A stretch of DNA of 62,981 nucleotides from Fimenecus sp045613065 (GTDB lineage: Bacteria; Bacillota; Clostridia; Oscillospirales; Acutalibacteraceae). The notes under the pieces are model-generated. The model was given only the letters and a program-made list of their open reading frames with translations, was not told the DNA's origin and did not search any database. Positions 16,452-25,546 of this stretch are shown here, in pieces. A program made the position numbers and the translations under genes. The first letter of the stretch is position 1. The number at the start of each line of letters is the position of its first letter. The stretch spans positions 1-62,981 of the forward strand of contig JAZLAH010000009.1 in assembly GCA_045613065.1 (NCBI GenBank), written 5' to 3'.

Positions 16452-17314
16452 GGTTAGTGTCAAATAGTAATAAAAAACAGAAATGGGCATTTCCTATTGG
16501 TTTAGTTGTGGTATTACTTGCTGCAATCGGTCTTGCCACTGTTGTTGTTGCAGGTGTCAAGGGAATTGATACAGCAATTGATAAGTCAAAACATTATGAG
16601 GAATATGAAAAATTCCTTACTCCTGTTGTGCTTATTGACCCTGACAGCTTTGATGATATTACAAAAGCTCCCATGAGTCAGCTTATGGAAATTTCTATCT
16701 GGTCGCTTCTTAAAAATGATGTTGCACCTGATAGCTTTGAAAGTAACGACAGTGGACTTTCTATTCCTAAATCAGCTGTTGAGGAAGAATTTATTGAACT
16801 TTTTGGTACAGAAGTTACTCCTGTTCACGGTACTATTGAGGGATATGGTATCGACTTTGCTTACGACAATACATCTGAAACATATACAGTTCCATTGACA
16901 GGTGTTACACCTATTTATACTCCTGATGTTGTTGATATTTCAAAGACAACTGATACGGTAGTGCTCACAGTAGCTTGTCTTTCAGGTAATGCGTGGGAAC
17001 AAAGTGAAAATGGTGAAATGATAGCTCCGACTCCTGATAAATATATCAGAATAACATTGAGAGAAAATGAAGACAACCTCTTTATTTCAGCAATCCAGAA
17101 CACAACAGCACCTGAAACTGTTACAACAGCATATAATGCAAATAATAAAATCGAAGATGTAAATGTGCTTGATGAGATTGAGAAAACAACTGAATCTATT
17201 ACTAAAGCACCTGAAACAACGGAATCAACAACAGTTGCAGAGGATTCAAAAGAGTCCACGACTGTTAAAGAAGGTACAACTGCAAAAGAAAGTACTACTG
17301 CTAAAAAACAGTAG
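16448..17314 (+). CDS. Membrane-anchored protein of unknown function with Thr-rich tail
   Basis: Protein of up to 288 residues. The GTG at 16448 overlaps the proA stop (GTGA); a GTG at 16457 has the better ribosome binding site (AAGGTGA) and would shorten it by three residues. One N-terminal membrane segment (about residues 15-37, PIGLVVVLLAAIGLATVVVAG) is followed by an extracytoplasmic region of mixed strands. The last about 45 residues are rich in Thr, Glu and Lys with repeated TT/ST pairs, like a wall-spanning linker. No family is recognised. Translational coupling to proA does not by itself imply a role in proline synthesis. Confidence 0.75.
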   Translation: MRLVSNSNKKQKWAFPIGLVVVLLAAIGLATVVVAGVKGIDTAIDKSKHYEEYEKFLTPVVLIDPDSFDDITKAPMSQLMEISIWSLLKNDVAPDSFESNDSGLSIPKSAVEEEFIELFGTEVTPVHGTIEGYGIDFAYDNTSETYTVPLTGVTPIYTPDVVDISKTTDTVVLTVACLSGNAWEQSENGEMIAPTPDKYIRITLRENEDNLFISAIQNTTAPETVTTAYNANNKIEDVNVLDEIEKTTESITKAPETTESTTVAEDSKESTTVKEGTTAKESTTAKKQ

Positions 17315-17317
17315 TAC
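17292..17317 (+). other. Perfect hairpin spanning a stop codon
   Basis: GTACTACTG at 17292-17300 and CAGTAGTAC at 17309-17317 form nine pairs around an A-rich eight-base loop. The right arm contains the TAG stop of the upstream gene. No T run follows, so it is not a normal terminator; it may be a processing or stability element. Confidence 0.4.
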
Positions 17318-17470
17318 ACACAATTTATATTCAATCCGCTATCGATAATGGGCTGTTTTGAAAAGCGAAGCTTACCCGATACCATATAAAACGGTAACCT
17401 TATTACATTTTATGGATTTTCAGCGGACAAGTGACAAAAATACATATAAATATATAAGAGAGGATTACTT

Positions 17471-18592
17471 ATGCTCCAGTTTGAAGAATTGAAATTACGA
17501 CTTATTGCTCACGAAGAGGAACTTTCTAACCTTGCAGATGCATTGGGTCTCGAAAAAATGAAAAGTGAAATTGCAGTTCTTGAAGAACAGCAGACACAAG
17601 AAGGATTCTGGGATGATATTCAGAATTCACAGAAGGTGCTTCAGCGTACAAGTGTGTTGAAGAATAAGGTTTCATCATATGAAAGACTTAAGTCAGACTA
17701 CGAAGATGCTCTTGTTATGATTGAACTTGCTGATGAGGAAGAAGACGAAAGTCTTGTTGAAGAATGCACTTTGGGTGTTGATAAGTTTGAAAAAGACCTT
17801 GATGCACAGACTCTTGCAACACTTCTTACAGGCGAATACGATTCTAAAAATGCAATTCTTACATTCCATGCAGGTGCAGGTGGTACAGAGGCTCAGGACT
17901 GGGCACAGATGCTTTTTAGAATGTATAACCGTTGGGGTGAACGTCACGGATACAAAGTTTCAACACTCGACTATCTTGATGGTGATGAAGCAGGACTTAA
18001 ATCAGCATGTATCCTTATTGAAGGTGAAAATGCTTACGGATTTATGAAGAGTGAAGCAGGTATTCACCGTCTTGTTCGTGTTTCACCATTCGACTCATCT
18101 GGCAGACGTCACACATCTTTTGCATCTCTTGAAGTAATGCCTGAAATCGACGAAGATACAAATGTTGAAATCAACCCTGATGATATTGAAATGGCTGTTT
18201 ATCGTGCAAGTGGTGCAGGTGGACAGAAAGTTAATAAAACATCATCTGCAGTTCGTCTTACACATAAACCAACAGGTATTGTTGTTTCTTGTCAGGTTGA
18301 ACGAAGTCAGCATCAGAATCGTGAAGTTGCTATGACAATGCTTAAATCAAAGCTTATTGAGATTAAAGAGCGTGAACACCTTGCAAAGATTGAAGATATC
18401 AAAGGTGACCACAAGGAAATCGCATGGGGTAGCCAGATTCGTTCTTATGTGTTTATGCCATACACTCTTGCAAAGGACCACAGAACATCTTTTGAAAATG
18501 GTAACATAAATGCAGTTATGGACGGTGACATTGACGGATTTATCAATGCATATCTCAAAATGCAGTCACAGAAAAACCTTGAAAACAATTAA
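17471..18592 (+). CDS. prfB: Peptide chain release factor 2, without programmed frameshift
   Basis: Ends translation at UGA and UAA codons. It has 373 residues in a single uninterrupted frame, so the programmed +1 frameshift (CUU UGA C) found near codon 26 in many bacteria is missing; that position reads GGT CTC GAA. The stop-codon recognition motif SPF (in VSPFDSSGRRHTSF) is near residue 203 and the catalytic GGQ motif (SGAGGQKVNKTSSAVRLTH) near residue 248. GAGAGGA lies six bases ahead of the ATG. A bidirectional terminator follows. Confidence 0.95.
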   Translation: MLQFEELKLRLIAHEEELSNLADALGLEKMKSEIAVLEEQQTQEGFWDDIQNSQKVLQRTSVLKNKVSSYERLKSDYEDALVMIELADEEEDESLVEECTLGVDKFEKDLDAQTLATLLTGEYDSKNAILTFHAGAGGTEAQDWAQMLFRMYNRWGERHGYKVSTLDYLDGDEAGLKSACILIEGENAYGFMKSEAGIHRLVRVSPFDSSGRRHTSFASLEVMPEIDEDTNVEINPDDIEMAVYRASGAGGQKVNKTSSAVRLTHKPTGIVVSCQVERSQHQNREVAMTMLKSKLIEIKEREHLAKIEDIKGDHKEIAWGSQIRSYVFMPYTLAKDHRTSFENGNINAVMDGDIDGFINAYLKMQSQKNLENN

Positions 18593-18599
18593 AAAAAGT

Positions 18600-18632
18600 A
18601 AGGCTATTGGAAAAACCAATAGCCTTTTTTAT
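18600..18632. terminator. Bidirectional terminator between prfB and the convergent membrane protein gene
   Basis: AGGCTATTGG / CCAATAGCCT stem with a five-A loop, T-run on the right for plus-strand transcripts and A-run on the left (18592-18600) for minus-strand ones. Confidence 0.9.
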
Positions 18633-18652
18633 TGCCGGTAGACGATTTTATT

Positions 18653-19372
18653 TTATTTCTTTTTAGCAGCTGCTTTAGCTTGCTTTTCTTTTTCATCACT
18701 ATAATTAACAATCATAACTGATATTGACCAAGCACAGATTCCAAGTAAAAGGAACATTACAGCATAGAATGCACCGTCAAGAGTGAGTAAGATAACTTCA
18801 CCAATAAGACTTGCAATAGCTGATGTGATTATACCATTCATATTGAAAAGCTGAGATAAAGTTATATCACCTGCAAGGACTTTTTCAGCAAAAAATCCGG
18901 TGAAAGAGATATAAGATGCTAATGTGCAGAGAAAGCCTGATGCTGAAAGTGCTGTGATTACCTTAATTTTATTTGAGAAGATTGCAAAACCAAGAATCAC
19001 AAGGCCGATCACAAGAGCAAGGGCTAAAAATACAACTGCAACAATTACAGGGCGATAGAGTGCATTCTGAAGAACTGATGCTTTGAAATCAAAATCTTCG
19101 TTTGTAAAACCTGAAAAAATATCTATCCATTTAGGTAATTCATGAAGAGAAAGTGAGTCATAAGTTGTGTGAAGAGTACCATTCATACCTTCTTCACCAT
19201 TAAGTTGAAGACCCCCAAGAAGATTTGAAATGCTTGTATGAGCAATTTCAAAAGTAAATATATCTGCAAAATATACAGCAGGGAACATTGCAATTGCTAA
19301 AATAGCAGTCACAACCCTGTACATAATGTCAAAGCCTGTTGTTTTTTTCTGAAGAGAATTTGTTTTACTCAT
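18653..19372 (-). CDS. Four-helix membrane protein of unknown function
   Basis: Protein of 239 residues with about four membrane segments (roughly residues 19-40, 107-132, 137-160 and 195-222), a loop of about 65 residues after the first and a Lys/Ala-rich C-terminus. The start at 19372 (MSKTNSLQ) is chosen because AAGGTGA lies just upstream; the open frame continues to 19528 but that part overlaps glnS. It is the last gene of the GDPD-gltX-glnS run, 10 bases behind glnS. No family is recognised and no function can be assigned. Confidence 0.8.
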   Translation of the reverse strand: MSKTNSLQKKTTGFDIMYRVVTAILAIAMFPAVYFADIFTFEIAHTSISNLLGGLQLNGEEGMNGTLHTTYDSLSLHELPKWIDIFSGFTNEDFDFKASVLQNALYRPVIVAVVFLALALVIGLVILGFAIFSNKIKVITALSASGFLCTLASYISFTGFFAEKVLAGDITLSQLFNMNGIITSAIASLIGEVILLTLDGAFYAVMFLLLGICAWSISVMIVNYSDEKEKQAKAAAKKK

Positions 19373-19382
19373 TTTTTTCACC

Positions 19383-21044
19383 TTACTTTCCCCAAGAAGA
19401 GTTAAGCTGTACTGTTCTGTTAAATACAACCTTATCTTCTGTTGAGGTAATATCAACGCAGAAATAACCCTGACGCATAAACTGGAATGTGTCACCGACT
19501 TTAAGGTCATCCTTAAGTCCACCTTCAATTAAGCAATCGTTAAGAATAACGAGAGATTCAGGATTGAGATTTTCTGTGAAAGCACCAGCTGATTCGTCAG
19601 ATGGGTTTTCTTTATTGAAAAGTCTGTCGTAAAGACGAACTTCTGCTTTAAATGAACCTGCTTCGCTTACCCAATGGAGTGTACCCTTAACTTTTCTGCC
19701 GTCAGGTGAGTTACCACCACGACTTTCAGGGTCGTAAGTACAGTGAACGCAAGTTACATTGCCATTTTCGTCTGTATCATAGCCTACACATTTTACGAAA
19801 TAAGCACTCTTAAGACGAACTTCGTTGCCTGGGAAAAGTCTGAAATACTTCTTAACAGGTTCAACCATAAAGTCTTCCTGTTCAACGTAAAGAGTCTTAC
19901 CAAAAGTTACCTTACGAGTACCCATTTCAGGATGGTCAGGATGAATTTCAACGTCCAAAGTTTCTGTCTGTCCTTCAGGATAGTTGTCGATAACAACCTT
20001 TAATGGACGAAGCACTGCCATTGCTCTTGCTGCATTTGCATTGAGTTCATCACGAACACAAGATTCCAAAAGACCATAATCAACTACTGAGTAAGCCTTC
20101 GAAACACCAATTTTTTCACAGAAGTTGCGAATTGCTGCTGCAGGATAGCCACGTCTTCTCATACCACTGAGAGTAGCCATTCTTGGGTCGTTCCAACCGT
20201 CAACAATACCTTCGTTTACAAGTGCTAAACACTTTCTTTTACTTGTAAGGCAGTAGTTGAGGTTAAGACGAGCAAATTCAATCTGTCTTGGTGGCATCTC
20301 GATATCGAGAGCTCTCAAGAACCAATCGTAAAGTGGTCTGTGGTTTTCGAATTCAAGTGAGCAAAGAGAGTGAGTAACACCTTCTTTAGCATCTGACAAT
20401 GGATGAGCAAAATCATACATTGGATAAACACACCATTTGTCTCCTGTCTGATGATGTGATACATGAGCAATTCTGTAAATTACAGGGTCACGCATATTGA
20501 TATTAGAAGCAGCCATATCAATCTTTGCACGAAGAACTCTTGCACCATTAGGGAATTCACCATCAGTCATTCTCTTGAACAAATCAAGGTTTTCCTCGAT
20601 ACTACGTTCTCTGTATGGGCTGTTCTTACCAGGCTCAGTGAGAGTACCTCTGTATTCTCTGATTTCATCAGCAGAAAGGTCGTCAACATAAGCGAGACCT
20701 TTTTCGATAAGTTTTACAGCACATTCATAGATGTAATCGAAATAACTTGATGCAAAAAGGCATTTGTTCCACTTGAAACCAAGCCATTCTATATCTTCTT
20801 TGATTGCATCAACATACTCTGTATCTTCTTTCATTGGGTTTGTATCGTCAAGACGAAGATTACATTCACCTTTATATTTTTTGCTTGTTGCAAAGTTAAT
20901 GCAGATAGCCTTTGCATGACCTATGTGAAGATAACCGTTTGGTTCAGGTGGAAAACGAGTCTGTACTTTGTTGTAAACACCGTTTTCTAAATCTTCATCA
21001 ATAAAGTCGTGAATAAAATTTGAAATCTTTGTTACTTCTTCCAT
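19383..21044 (-). CDS. glnS: Glutaminyl-tRNA synthetase
   Basis: Class I aminoacyl-tRNA synthetase that charges tRNA-Gln directly. It has 553 residues, the usual length. The ATP-site motif HIGH appears in GYLHIGHAKA near residue 38, and the second class I motif in the GlnRS form TSKRK near residue 270. The N-terminal signature TRFPPEPNGYLHIGH is typical of GlnRS rather than GluRS. The C-terminal half is the anticodon-binding beta-barrel. Many Firmicutes lack GlnRS and use GatCAB amidation, so its presence is informative. It starts 3 bases after gltX. Confidence 0.95.
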   Translation of the reverse strand: MEEVTKISNFIHDFIDEDLENGVYNKVQTRFPPEPNGYLHIGHAKAICINFATSKKYKGECNLRLDDTNPMKEDTEYVDAIKEDIEWLGFKWNKCLFASSYFDYIYECAVKLIEKGLAYVDDLSADEIREYRGTLTEPGKNSPYRERSIEENLDLFKRMTDGEFPNGARVLRAKIDMAASNINMRDPVIYRIAHVSHHQTGDKWCVYPMYDFAHPLSDAKEGVTHSLCSLEFENHRPLYDWFLRALDIEMPPRQIEFARLNLNYCLTSKRKCLALVNEGIVDGWNDPRMATLSGMRRRGYPAAAIRNFCEKIGVSKAYSVVDYGLLESCVRDELNANAARAMAVLRPLKVVIDNYPEGQTETLDVEIHPDHPEMGTRKVTFGKTLYVEQEDFMVEPVKKYFRLFPGNEVRLKSAYFVKCVGYDTDENGNVTCVHCTYDPESRGGNSPDGRKVKGTLHWVSEAGSFKAEVRLYDRLFNKENPSDESAGAFTENLNPESLVILNDCLIEGGLKDDLKVGDTFQFMRQGYFCVDITSTEDKVVFNRTVQLNSSWGK

Positions 21045-21047
21045 AAA

Positions 21048-22694
21048 TTAACCTTCTATCATATTGTCTATTCTTCTCATAACCTCGTCTTTGCCGAGAA
21101 TCTGCATAATGTAATACAAATCAGGCGTATTGGTACGGGAAGTGATTGCTATACGGATTACTGTTGAAACGTCACCCACATGGCCCTTGAAAGCATCAGG
21201 GTTCTGTTTGTATTCCTTAACATTAGGAGTATATCCACATACAGTACAAAGTTCCTTGATTTTGTTGAACCATTCTTCTTTGCTGTCGTCTGCAGAATAA
21301 ACTTCTTTATATTTTGTAAGAATTTCAACTGCATCTGCCTTGTTGATGTTTTCAGGAAGAGTATAATCAGCATCATAAAGCTCATTGTAGAAGAATGAAA
21401 CATAATTCTGTACTTCTTCCCAACAGGCAATATCTTTTCTTGGCTTTGGATTTTCTCTGTCAATATTGAGAATAGCAGTTGCTTTTTCTTTATTGTCAAC
21501 AAAAAGTTTATAAAGTGTTTCGTTGTAATCTTTTGCCCATGCAGTAACAAGTTCATAAACCTGAGTTGCATTCATAACTGAAATTACATTTTTTGATACG
21601 TCATTAAACTTAACCATATCAAAAAGCGCACCTGAAACACTCATTTTCTTAAGATTAAATGGAAATTTGCTGATATCTTCTGTCTTGTTAGCTTTTCTCC
21701 ATTCTTCAAAGTTAGAATTGAGAATTGTAAGCATATATTCTTTAACAGAAGCTTCAGGATAACCTTTTTCAATATAGAACGAAACGTTTGCTTCCGGGTC
21801 TTTTCTCTTTGAAAGTTTACGCTTACCACCGTTTTCCTCTTTCATAATAGGAGCAATATGAGCGTATTTAAGTGGTTTGTTTCCAAGGGCTCTGAAAAGC
21901 TCGATATGAGTAGGTACTGATGCAATCCATTCGTCACCACGAACAACGTGTGTTGTTCTCATAAGGTGATCATCAACTGCATGAGCAAAGTGATATGTAG
22001 GAATTCCGTCTGCCTTTAAGATGACAACATCATTCACGTTTTCACTCATTTCAATTTTACCTTTAATCATATCTTCAAACTTGATTTTTCTTGAAATATC
22101 ACCAACTGAACGAAGACGAACAGTAAAAGGAATTCCACTATTAACTTTTGCGATTATTTCGTCGTCAGTAAGGTCACGACATTTTGCGTATGCACCGTAG
22201 TAACCTTTAATATCTTCGTTTTCCTGTTTTGCTCTGATTTCGTCAAGTTCTTCAGGAGTACAGAAACAAGGATAAGCCTTGCCCTCTTCCATAAGTTTCT
22301 TTGCAAAAGCACGATAAATATCTCGACGATGACTCTGTGTGTAAGGTCCATAATTACCGATTTCCATATCATAGCCTACAACACCCTCGTCAGGACCAAC
22401 ACCAAAAGCCTTAAGTCCTGTTACTATACCAGTAACACCATCTTCCACTTCACGCTTTTTGTCAGTATCTTCAATACGGAGCATAAAAACGCCACCTGTT
22501 GTGTCAGCAGTAAGCTTTGATGCAAAACCTGCATAAAGACCACCAAAGTGGAGATATCCTGTTGGGCTTGGAGCAAATCTTGTTACTCTTGCACCTTCAG
22601 GTAATTCTCTTACAGGATAAAGTTCTTCATAATATTCTGTGGACTTGTCCACATCTGAAAAAATAAGTTCAGCAATTTTTTTGCAGTCTGTCAT
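21048..22694 (-). CDS. gltX: Glutamyl-tRNA synthetase
   Basis: Class I synthetase that charges tRNA-Glu with glutamate. It has 548 residues, longer than the usual about 480-500. The HIGH-type motif is HFGG in TGYLHFGGLYAG near residue 47, and the KMSKS-type motif is KLSKRKDP near residue 290. MLRIEDTDKKR near residue 71 is a further GluRS signature. The N-terminus has about 35 extra residues ahead of the RFAPSPTG motif. It lies between a glycerophosphodiesterase (12 bases upstream) and glnS (3 bases downstream). Confidence 0.94.
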   Translation of the reverse strand: MTDCKKIAELIFSDVDKSTEYYEELYPVRELPEGARVTRFAPSPTGYLHFGGLYAGFASKLTADTTGGVFMLRIEDTDKKREVEDGVTGIVTGLKAFGVGPDEGVVGYDMEIGNYGPYTQSHRRDIYRAFAKKLMEEGKAYPCFCTPEELDEIRAKQENEDIKGYYGAYAKCRDLTDDEIIAKVNSGIPFTVRLRSVGDISRKIKFEDMIKGKIEMSENVNDVVILKADGIPTYHFAHAVDDHLMRTTHVVRGDEWIASVPTHIELFRALGNKPLKYAHIAPIMKEENGGKRKLSKRKDPEANVSFYIEKGYPEASVKEYMLTILNSNFEEWRKANKTEDISKFPFNLKKMSVSGALFDMVKFNDVSKNVISVMNATQVYELVTAWAKDYNETLYKLFVDNKEKATAILNIDRENPKPRKDIACWEEVQNYVSFFYNELYDADYTLPENINKADAVEILTKYKEVYSADDSKEEWFNKIKELCTVCGYTPNVKEYKQNPDAFKGHVGDVSTVIRIAITSRTNTPDLYYIMQILGKDEVMRRIDNMIEG

Positions 22695-22706
22695 TTGTTT
22701 AACCTC

Positions 22707-23570
22707 TTATTCAGGAAGAATTGCGTTTGTTGTAATGTATTTAACACCATGTTCAACCATAGTTTTAAGTAATTCAGGTGTATCAACTGTCCAGCAAGCG
22801 GCTGTAAGCTGATTGTTATGAATATTCTGGATTGCATCAAGGTTTCTGAGTGCTCTTTTTGCTTCGAAAGCAACACCAAAACCATTTTCGATACATTCGT
22901 GGATTTTTTCTTCTTTAAGACCGTGTACAAGAAGCCACAAATCCATATCTGGTGAAAGGCGTTTAAACTCACGAAGAACAGATGCGTGGAAGGAAATGAT
23001 AATAGCATCGTCTTCAATATCATAAGCACGAATAATATCAAGAAGGCTCTTAACTTTATCAACACGCTTATCTTTAACCTCAATCATAGGCTTGATATTT
23101 GCTTCTTTACAGATTTCGATGTATTCTTCAACAAGGCAAACACTAGCATCAGGATATTTGTCGATGTTTGCACCGTTTGTGAATTTAACTTTCTTAAGGT
23201 CTTCGTAAGACATTGTCTTAACATCACCTTTTTCTTTAGCCATTGACTGAAGCATATAGTCGTGAATGATTACCCATTTGCCATCAGTTGTACAATGAAC
23301 ATCACATTCAAGAGCATAATAGTTATATTTTGCAGCTTCACGGAAAGCTTCAAGTGTGTTTTCAGGAGCAACAGAGGAAAGACCTCTGTGTGCAGTAAAA
23401 TGAACATCAGATAAATCTAAACCTTCGGTGGCTGATGCTTGTACAGTGTTTTTAGCTGATTTTTTACCATAACGGATGCCTGTATAGGTCGCTCTTAAGG
23501 CAAAAGCAACTGCTGATGGAATACCAACAGCAAGACCGATTTTTTTCAAAGTTTTTTTGTTGTCTTTCAT
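22707..23570 (-). CDS. Glycerophosphodiester phosphodiesterase, membrane-anchored
   Basis: Hydrolyses glycerophosphodiesters to glycerol-3-phosphate and an alcohol. It has 287 residues. A hydrophobic N-terminal segment (about residues 10-28) probably anchors it. The GDPD domain begins at about residue 56 with AHRGLSSVAPENTLEAF (catalytic His and metal ligands), followed by the ECDVHCTTDGKWVIIHD metal and acid-base motif near 90. The C-terminal WTVDTPE with ITTNAI fits the TIM-barrel end of the family. It is first in the minus-strand run with gltX and glnS. Confidence 0.9.
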   Translation of the reverse strand: MKDNKKTLKKIGLAVGIPSAVAFALRATYTGIRYGKKSAKNTVQASATEGLDLSDVHFTAHRGLSSVAPENTLEAFREAAKYNYYALECDVHCTTDGKWVIIHDYMLQSMAKEKGDVKTMSYEDLKKVKFTNGANIDKYPDASVCLVEEYIEICKEANIKPMIEVKDKRVDKVKSLLDIIRAYDIEDDAIIISFHASVLREFKRLSPDMDLWLLVHGLKEEKIHECIENGFGVAFEAKRALRNLDAIQNIHNNQLTAACWTVDTPELLKTMVEHGVKYITTNAILPE

Positions 23571-23675
23571 TATGAAACCACCTTTTTTTCAGTGAGTATA
23601 ATCAAAGATATTATACTATATAATATGGAAAATGTAAACTGTATATTTTTAAAAAATATTTTGGAAAACACAATG

Positions 23676-23712
23676 GTGTAAAGTGTAATTTTGCATTTTG
23701 TGCTTTACACTT
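23676..23712. promoter_or_regulatory. Imperfect palindrome upstream of the M23 peptidase promoter
   Basis: GTGTAAAG (23676-23683) and CTTTACAC (23703-23710) form an inverted repeat, and the overlapping AAGTGTAA / TTACACTT pair (23681-23688, 23705-23712) offers an alternative register. It sits in the divergent gap, 15 bases upstream of the -35 box, so an operator is plausible. Confidence 0.4.
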
Positions 23713-23727
23713 GGCATTTTTATTAAC

Positions 23728-23756
23728 TTGCCTTTTTTTTGGAGGTATGATATAAT
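23728..23756 (+). promoter_or_regulatory. Promoter of the M23 peptidase/HPr-kinase-like/ABC run
   Basis: TTGCCT at 23728-23733 and TATAAT at 23751-23756 with a 17-base spacer. Transcription should begin near 23763. Confidence 0.75.
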
Positions 23757-23820
23757 ACAACTATATATTGGATTATTATGAGAAAATATGCAGTTTTTCG
23801 GAAAGGAGCGAAAAAGTCCC

Positions 23821-25527
23821 ATGGAAATATTAGAATTTCTGTACAAACAAATATACTTTATAGGAATCCAAACAATTCGTTATGGTAAACGATTTTTCAG
23901 TTGGCTTTTATCGTTACTTCTGAAACCTATCAAGGCAATCAGTGCTTTATTTGTCACAATTTTTGTTGTTATCGACAAGCATGCACTTAAAACATTCCAT
24001 AAAAGATTTGAGGAGTTGAAGACTCTTTCACAAGAGGCAAAAGAGGTCTCAAAAAACACTCCAAAAGAAGAAAAAAAGAGGTTAAAATATCTCAGTCATT
24101 ATACGGGAGTTGCACTACGTCGATACAGAGGTGCATTTGTATACGTTCTTAATTTTATACTTCCTGTTGTTTCTCTTATAGTTTTGGTCAATGTTGTAAA
24201 CTTCTGGAACAATGCTGCTTTTGCTCTTGAAATTAATTACAATGATGAAGTTATTGGTTATGTTCAAGATGAGGCCGTTTACAAAGAAGCAAGAGAAATG
24301 GCTTTTCAGCGACTTGATATTAACACAGCATCTGTGGGACTGACTCAAGAGGATAAAAAGAACTCTCAGCTGATTGGTGATGCTGAATATAACATAAAGT
24401 TGGTTAAACGTGGACAGTTGAATGATGCTTCTGAAATCTGTGACCATCTCATTGAAAATTCGGACAATAAAATCACAAATGCTTGTGGTGTATATGTTGA
24501 TGATAAGTTTATATGTGCTGTAAAGAATGAAACGGATGCGTTGAGTGTGTTTGACTCCATTCTTGCTGAGCATGAAACAGGCGAAGAAAATGTTGTTGTA
24601 AGTTTTGTTGAAAATATAGACTATGTTCAGGGCCTTTATCTTGATAGTGAAACTATCATCAAAGATGCTGATTATTTACAGAAAAAACTTAATTCAAACA
24701 CAAGTGAAGCAAAGTATTACACCATCAAAGATGGTGACACAATTTCAGGAATTTCACAGAAGTTTGACATAAGCAGTTCACAGTTGCGTAAACTTAATCC
24801 TGAGCTTACCGAAACAATCCGTGCAGGACAAGAAATTCTTATTTCAGAGGCAACAAGCTTTATAAGTGTTCAGACAACAAAAACTGAATACAAGGAAATA
24901 GAGATTCCTTATGATACAATAACAATCAATACAAGTAATCTTTATGTAGGTGACAAAAAAGTACTTACAAAAGGTCAACCTGGTATCGAAAGAATAACAG
25001 AATTGGTAACATATATTGGTGGTGCAAAGGTTTCTTCAAAAGAAGTTTCAAGAGTAACCATAAAAGATGCTATCAGTGAAAAAATTCAGGTAGGAACAAA
25101 GAAGAATCAAAACACCTCAGGTTCGTCAAGTTCAGCAAAAGGAAAACTTAGGTGGCCTGCAATCGGTGCAACATCCGTTTCATCACCATATGGTAGACGT
25201 AGTTTTGGTGATGGTTGGCATGCAGGTATTGATATTGTTCGTCCTGGTGGAAGTTCAGGATGTACTGTTGTTGCTGCAGAATCAGGAATAGTAACATTTG
25301 CAGGATGGTATAATTCCGGTGGATATACGGTAATGATTGACCACGGAAACGGACTTACCACAATGTATTGTCATATGCAGAATACCATTAAGGTTCGTTC
25401 AGGACAAAGGGTATCAAGAGGACAAGCAATAGGAAATATTGGTGCAACGGGATATGTTACAGGTCCACATCTTCATTTTGAAGTGAAGGTAAATGGAAAA
25501 AATGTTAATCCGGCATTATATTTATAG
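23821..25527 (+). CDS. Membrane-anchored LysM-G5-M23 cell-wall metallopeptidase
   Basis: Predicted peptidoglycan endopeptidase. From the ATG at 23821 (AGGAG 12 bases upstream) it has 568 residues; an in-frame ATG at 23788 lacks a clear binding site. Order: cytoplasmic charged region, membrane segment at about 104-130, a strand-rich region, a LysM domain at about 300-343 (YTIKDGDTISGIS), a G5 domain at about 354-430, and the M23 catalytic domain at about 456-568. Zinc ligands His467 and Asp471 (HAGID) and His550/His552 (HLHFE) are all present, so it should be active. The HPr-kinase-like gene follows after 19 bases. Confidence 0.92.
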   Translation: MEILEFLYKQIYFIGIQTIRYGKRFFSWLLSLLLKPIKAISALFVTIFVVIDKHALKTFHKRFEELKTLSQEAKEVSKNTPKEEKKRLKYLSHYTGVALRRYRGAFVYVLNFILPVVSLIVLVNVVNFWNNAAFALEINYNDEVIGYVQDEAVYKEAREMAFQRLDINTASVGLTQEDKKNSQLIGDAEYNIKLVKRGQLNDASEICDHLIENSDNKITNACGVYVDDKFICAVKNETDALSVFDSILAEHETGEENVVVSFVENIDYVQGLYLDSETIIKDADYLQKKLNSNTSEAKYYTIKDGDTISGISQKFDISSSQLRKLNPELTETIRAGQEILISEATSFISVQTTKTEYKEIEIPYDTITINTSNLYVGDKKVLTKGQPGIERITELVTYIGGAKVSSKEVSRVTIKDAISEKIQVGTKKNQNTSGSSSSAKGKLRWPAIGATSVSSPYGRRSFGDGWHAGIDIVRPGGSSGCTVVAAESGIVTFAGWYNSGGYTVMIDHGNGLTTMYCHMQNTIKVRSGQRVSRGQAIGNIGATGYVTGPHLHFEVKVNGKNVNPALYL

Positions 25528-25546
25528 TTTAAGGTAGGTAGAAAAA

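Noticed and set aside
19373..19528. N-terminal extension of the four-helix membrane protein frame
   Set aside because: It lies inside glnS, and the ATG at 19372 has a good ribosome binding site.
23571..23787. Possible short precursor peptide gene upstream of the M23 peptidase
   Set aside because: Only a 16-codon frame with no ribosome binding site was found; the gap is explained by a palindrome and a promoter.
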